In this document: piece by piece, positions 62,313 through 64,000 of the stretch
Position numbering within the stretch: the stretch's first letter is position 1
How the letters are laid out: each line of letters opens with the position of its first letter
NCBI RefSeq assembly: GCF_000735135.1
Contig: NZ_JPLZ01000005.1
Coordinates: forward strand, 62,001 to 126,000
Direction: 5' to 3'
Length of the DNA: 64,000 bases
Source of the DNA: Chryseobacterium sp. FH1
GTDB taxonomy: Bacteria > Bacteroidota > Bacteroidia > Flavobacteriales > Weeksellaceae
Translations under genes and position numbers: made by a program
The notes under the pieces: generated by a model
What the model saw: only the letters and a program-made list of their open reading frames with translations
Databases searched by the model: none
Told to the model about the DNA's origin: nothing

Positions 62313-63311
62313 ATGAAAAACATCATTCTAAAATCCATCTACTCAGGAATTCTGATAAGTTTCATCAACTGTTCAGCCCAAACCGATGTGATTCAGAAAA
62401 TCAAAAAAGAAGGAAGCAAACCTTTCACCTACGCTGAATTATCAGTGAAGCACGGCGGAAAGTGGGAAGGCAACAAATACGTTGGCGGAACTTTCAAAAA
62501 TATCACAGAACTTTCTATTCCAGCTGAACATACAGACCATTCTTCTTACATCAGATACGAAGGCATCGGTTTGGAAAACAACCAAGTGTGTTACAGATTG
62601 TACCTAGATTGGAGAAACGCTACCGATATTTTTGGTAAAAAAGTGACCACTTTGGTTTTACCAGAAGTTGGACAAGACGGCTTCGAGTCTTACCATCACG
62701 ATGCACCGTGGGGACAGGATATTTTGAAATCCGGTCGTACAATTGGCGTTGGTTCGTACGGAAGATATGACGAGCAAAATGACTTCGTAGAAACTTTCAA
62801 AATCGTAAAAAATACAGATGTGAAAGTAACGAACGAAGCCGATAAATCCTTTGCAACCATCAATTACAAAGGTTGGAAAACTTGGGGCGACGCGGTAGAT
62901 CTGCAATCCAAACTCACGATTTTCAACAAAGACCGTTTCGTGAAAGTTGATTTGGAATTGAGCAATACCATTTCTGGTTTGTGTACTGGGATTGTTGCAA
63001 TCAAGGATATTCCGTTTAAACAAGTGGTGAGCAAAAACGGAAAATGGGCTTACATCGCGACTTACGGACAGCAAACTTTAGCAAGAAAAGAGGATAATCT
63101 TGGGATGGCAGTTATCTATCCAATCGATAATTTTGATAAATATGTGAAAACAAAATCGACGCACGTTGTGGTTTTCAAAAAAAACAAAAATGTATCGTAT
63201 TACTTTCTGGGCGCGTGGTCTCAAGAACCAAATGGGATTAAGACAGAAGCTGATTTTTACAAAGATTTGGACAGTAAGTTAGAATTGTTGGACAAAGACG
63301 GAAAGTTATAG
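62313..63311 (+). CDS. DUF4861 family lipoprotein-like protein of the pectin locus
   Basis: The ATG at 62313 gives 332 residues beginning MKNIILKSIYSGILISFINC (a lipoprotein-type signal with Cys20). The longer frame from 62208 runs through a repeat and overlaps the pectinesterase, so it is rejected. The protein matches DUF4861, a beta-rich family found in pectin and rhamnogalacturonan loci of Bacteroidota with unknown activity (segments YRLYLDWRNATDIFGKK, SYHHDAPWGQDILKSG, TYGQQTLARKEDNLGMA). A role in unsaturated oligouronide processing is inferred from position only. Confidence 0.83.
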   Translation: MKNIILKSIYSGILISFINCSAQTDVIQKIKKEGSKPFTYAELSVKHGGKWEGNKYVGGTFKNITELSIPAEHTDHSSYIRYEGIGLENNQVCYRLYLDWRNATDIFGKKVTTLVLPEVGQDGFESYHHDAPWGQDILKSGRTIGVGSYGRYDEQNDFVETFKIVKNTDVKVTNEADKSFATINYKGWKTWGDAVDLQSKLTIFNKDRFVKVDLELSNTISGLCTGIVAIKDIPFKQVVSKNGKWAYIATYGQQTLARKEDNLGMAVIYPIDNFDKYVKTKSTHVVVFKKNKNVSYYFLGAWSQEPNGIKTEADFYKDLDSKLELLDKDGKL

Positions 63312-63407
63312 ATTAAGGAAATTAATCTGCTAAATCAATAAAATCTGCAAGAAAAAAATTCTTAGAAAAACCTTGACAAGGCTAATAAAAAAATAAAAAT
63401 TAGAGTT

Positions 63408-64000
63408 ATGAAATTCCAAACACTTAAAATATTATCGATCACAGCTTTGGCTTCGGGAATGTTCCTGTCTTGTGCGCAAACCAAAACTGCAACTACGCCA
63501 AAAGCTACAACCGAAACTTCAACCGGAAAAGCAATTCCAACAAACCTCAATTGGTCAGAAAGAATGATGCTTTCCGAAATGAAACGTTTCCCCGATGCGT
63601 GGATGCTGGATTTCCACAAAACACCAAAGTGGAGCTATCCAAACGGATTGGTTTTGAAAGGAGCCGAAGAACTTTATAAAAAGAACGGCAAGAAAGAATA
63701 TTTTGATTACATCAAGGGTTATGCAGAAGAGATGGTAAATGCAGATGGAAGCATCAAAACCTATAAGGTCAAAAATTATAACATCGATATGCTGAACTCC
63801 GGCAACGTCTTATTGTATCTTTATTCTGTGGACAAGCAGGAAAAATATCTGAAAGCTTTACAATTATTAAGGTCTCAGTTGAACGACCACCCAAGAACTT
63901 CAGAAGGCGGATTTTGGCACAAGCAAATCTACCCGCACCAAATGTGGTTGGACGGATTGTATATGGGCGAACCGTTTTACGCCAACTACACTCAAATTTT
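63408..64000 (+). CDS. Unsaturated glucuronyl/rhamnogalacturonyl hydrolase (GH105/GH88), 5' part
   Basis: The reading frame runs from the ATG at 63408 to the window end (197 codons visible, no stop). It has a lipoprotein signal (MKFQTLKILSITALASGMFLSC, Cys22), a Thr-rich linker and the start of an alpha/alpha barrel: MKRFPDAWMLDF, PNGLVLKGAEELY and GGFWHKQIYPHQMWLDGLYMGEPF, the substrate-binding and catalytic-aspartate region of GH105. It hydrolyses the unsaturated uronate from pectate lyase products, which supplies kdgF and kduI. The 5' spacer contains half of an AATCTGC repeat (63334-63357). Confidence 0.88.
   Translation, partial: MKFQTLKILSITALASGMFLSCAQTKTATTPKATTETSTGKAIPTNLNWSERMMLSEMKRFPDAWMLDFHKTPKWSYPNGLVLKGAEELYKKNGKKEYFDYIKGYAEEMVNADGSIKTYKVKNYNIDMLNSGNVLLYLYSVDKQEKYLKALQLLRSQLNDHPRTSEGGFWHKQIYPHQMWLDGLYMGEPFYANYTQI

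Overview
The window is a chromosomal segment of a Bacteroidota bacterium, most likely a flavobacterium of the Chryseobacterium/Epilithonimonas group (genus is inference). The evidence is AT-rich sequence, few Shine-Dalgarno sites, promoters of the TTG-N17-20-TAnnTTTG type, a SusC/SusD pair, T9SS type A C-terminal sorting domains, GLPGLI-family and DUF3098 proteins, BlaI/M56 signalling, and many short palindromic intergenic repeats.

Layout. 1-13.7 kb is mostly housekeeping: prmC, yaaA, a YciO/YrdC-type gene, two identical initiator tRNA genes, a blaI/M56 sensor pair with a clear promoter and operator, two tandem GLPGLI genes, mscL, nnrE-nnrD, topoisomerase IB, and the run ftsX - DUF3098 - uppP - truB. 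13.7-25 kb holds a barrel-like exported protein, a T9SS cargo protein, rluF, a membrane-anchored helix-hairpin-helix repeat protein with a MerR regulator, a gluconolactonase-like lipoprotein, a DEAD-box helicase, rpsA, an EamA transporter and an orphan ligase-associated exonuclease. 25-34 kb looks like a stress/aldehyde region: a PNPOx-like stress protein, an SDR, an AraC regulator with a membrane sensor, an NTF2-like protein, a DJ-1/NTF2 fusion, and a PaoABC-type molybdenum aldehyde oxidoreductase. An unassigned pair of overlapping HTH genes follows.

34.6-41.6 kb is a cobalamin-riboswitch-controlled surface locus: a BtuB-like TonB receptor, a beta-propeller lipoprotein (BtuG-like), a second lipoprotein, and a T9SS-exported beta-propeller protein. 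41.7-64 kb is a pectin utilisation locus with two divergent arms. The minus arm (kduI, kduD, uxaC, kdgF, kdgK, yhcH, kdgA, exuT, uxaB, uxaA) takes galacturonate and unsaturated uronates to pyruvate and glyceraldehyde 3-phosphate. The plus arm (SusC, SusD, PL1 pectate lyase with a T9SS tail, CE8 pectin methylesterase, a DUF4861 protein, and a GH105/GH88 unsaturated glucuronyl hydrolase cut by the window end) demethylates, cleaves and imports pectin. Both arms start at a 795-base intergenic region carrying two copies of a LacI-type operator with sequence TGCAATCGATTGCA (one mismatch in the first); no LacI gene lies in the window.

The points most worth a second look are two in-frame copies of a dispersed 24-bp repeat inside prmC, the B12 locus that combines lipoprotein and T9SS surface beta-propellers, the paired HTH genes, the candidate LacI operators of the pectin locus, the four 69-bp repeats and plug-like tail of the M56 sensor, and the several families of palindromic intergenic elements.
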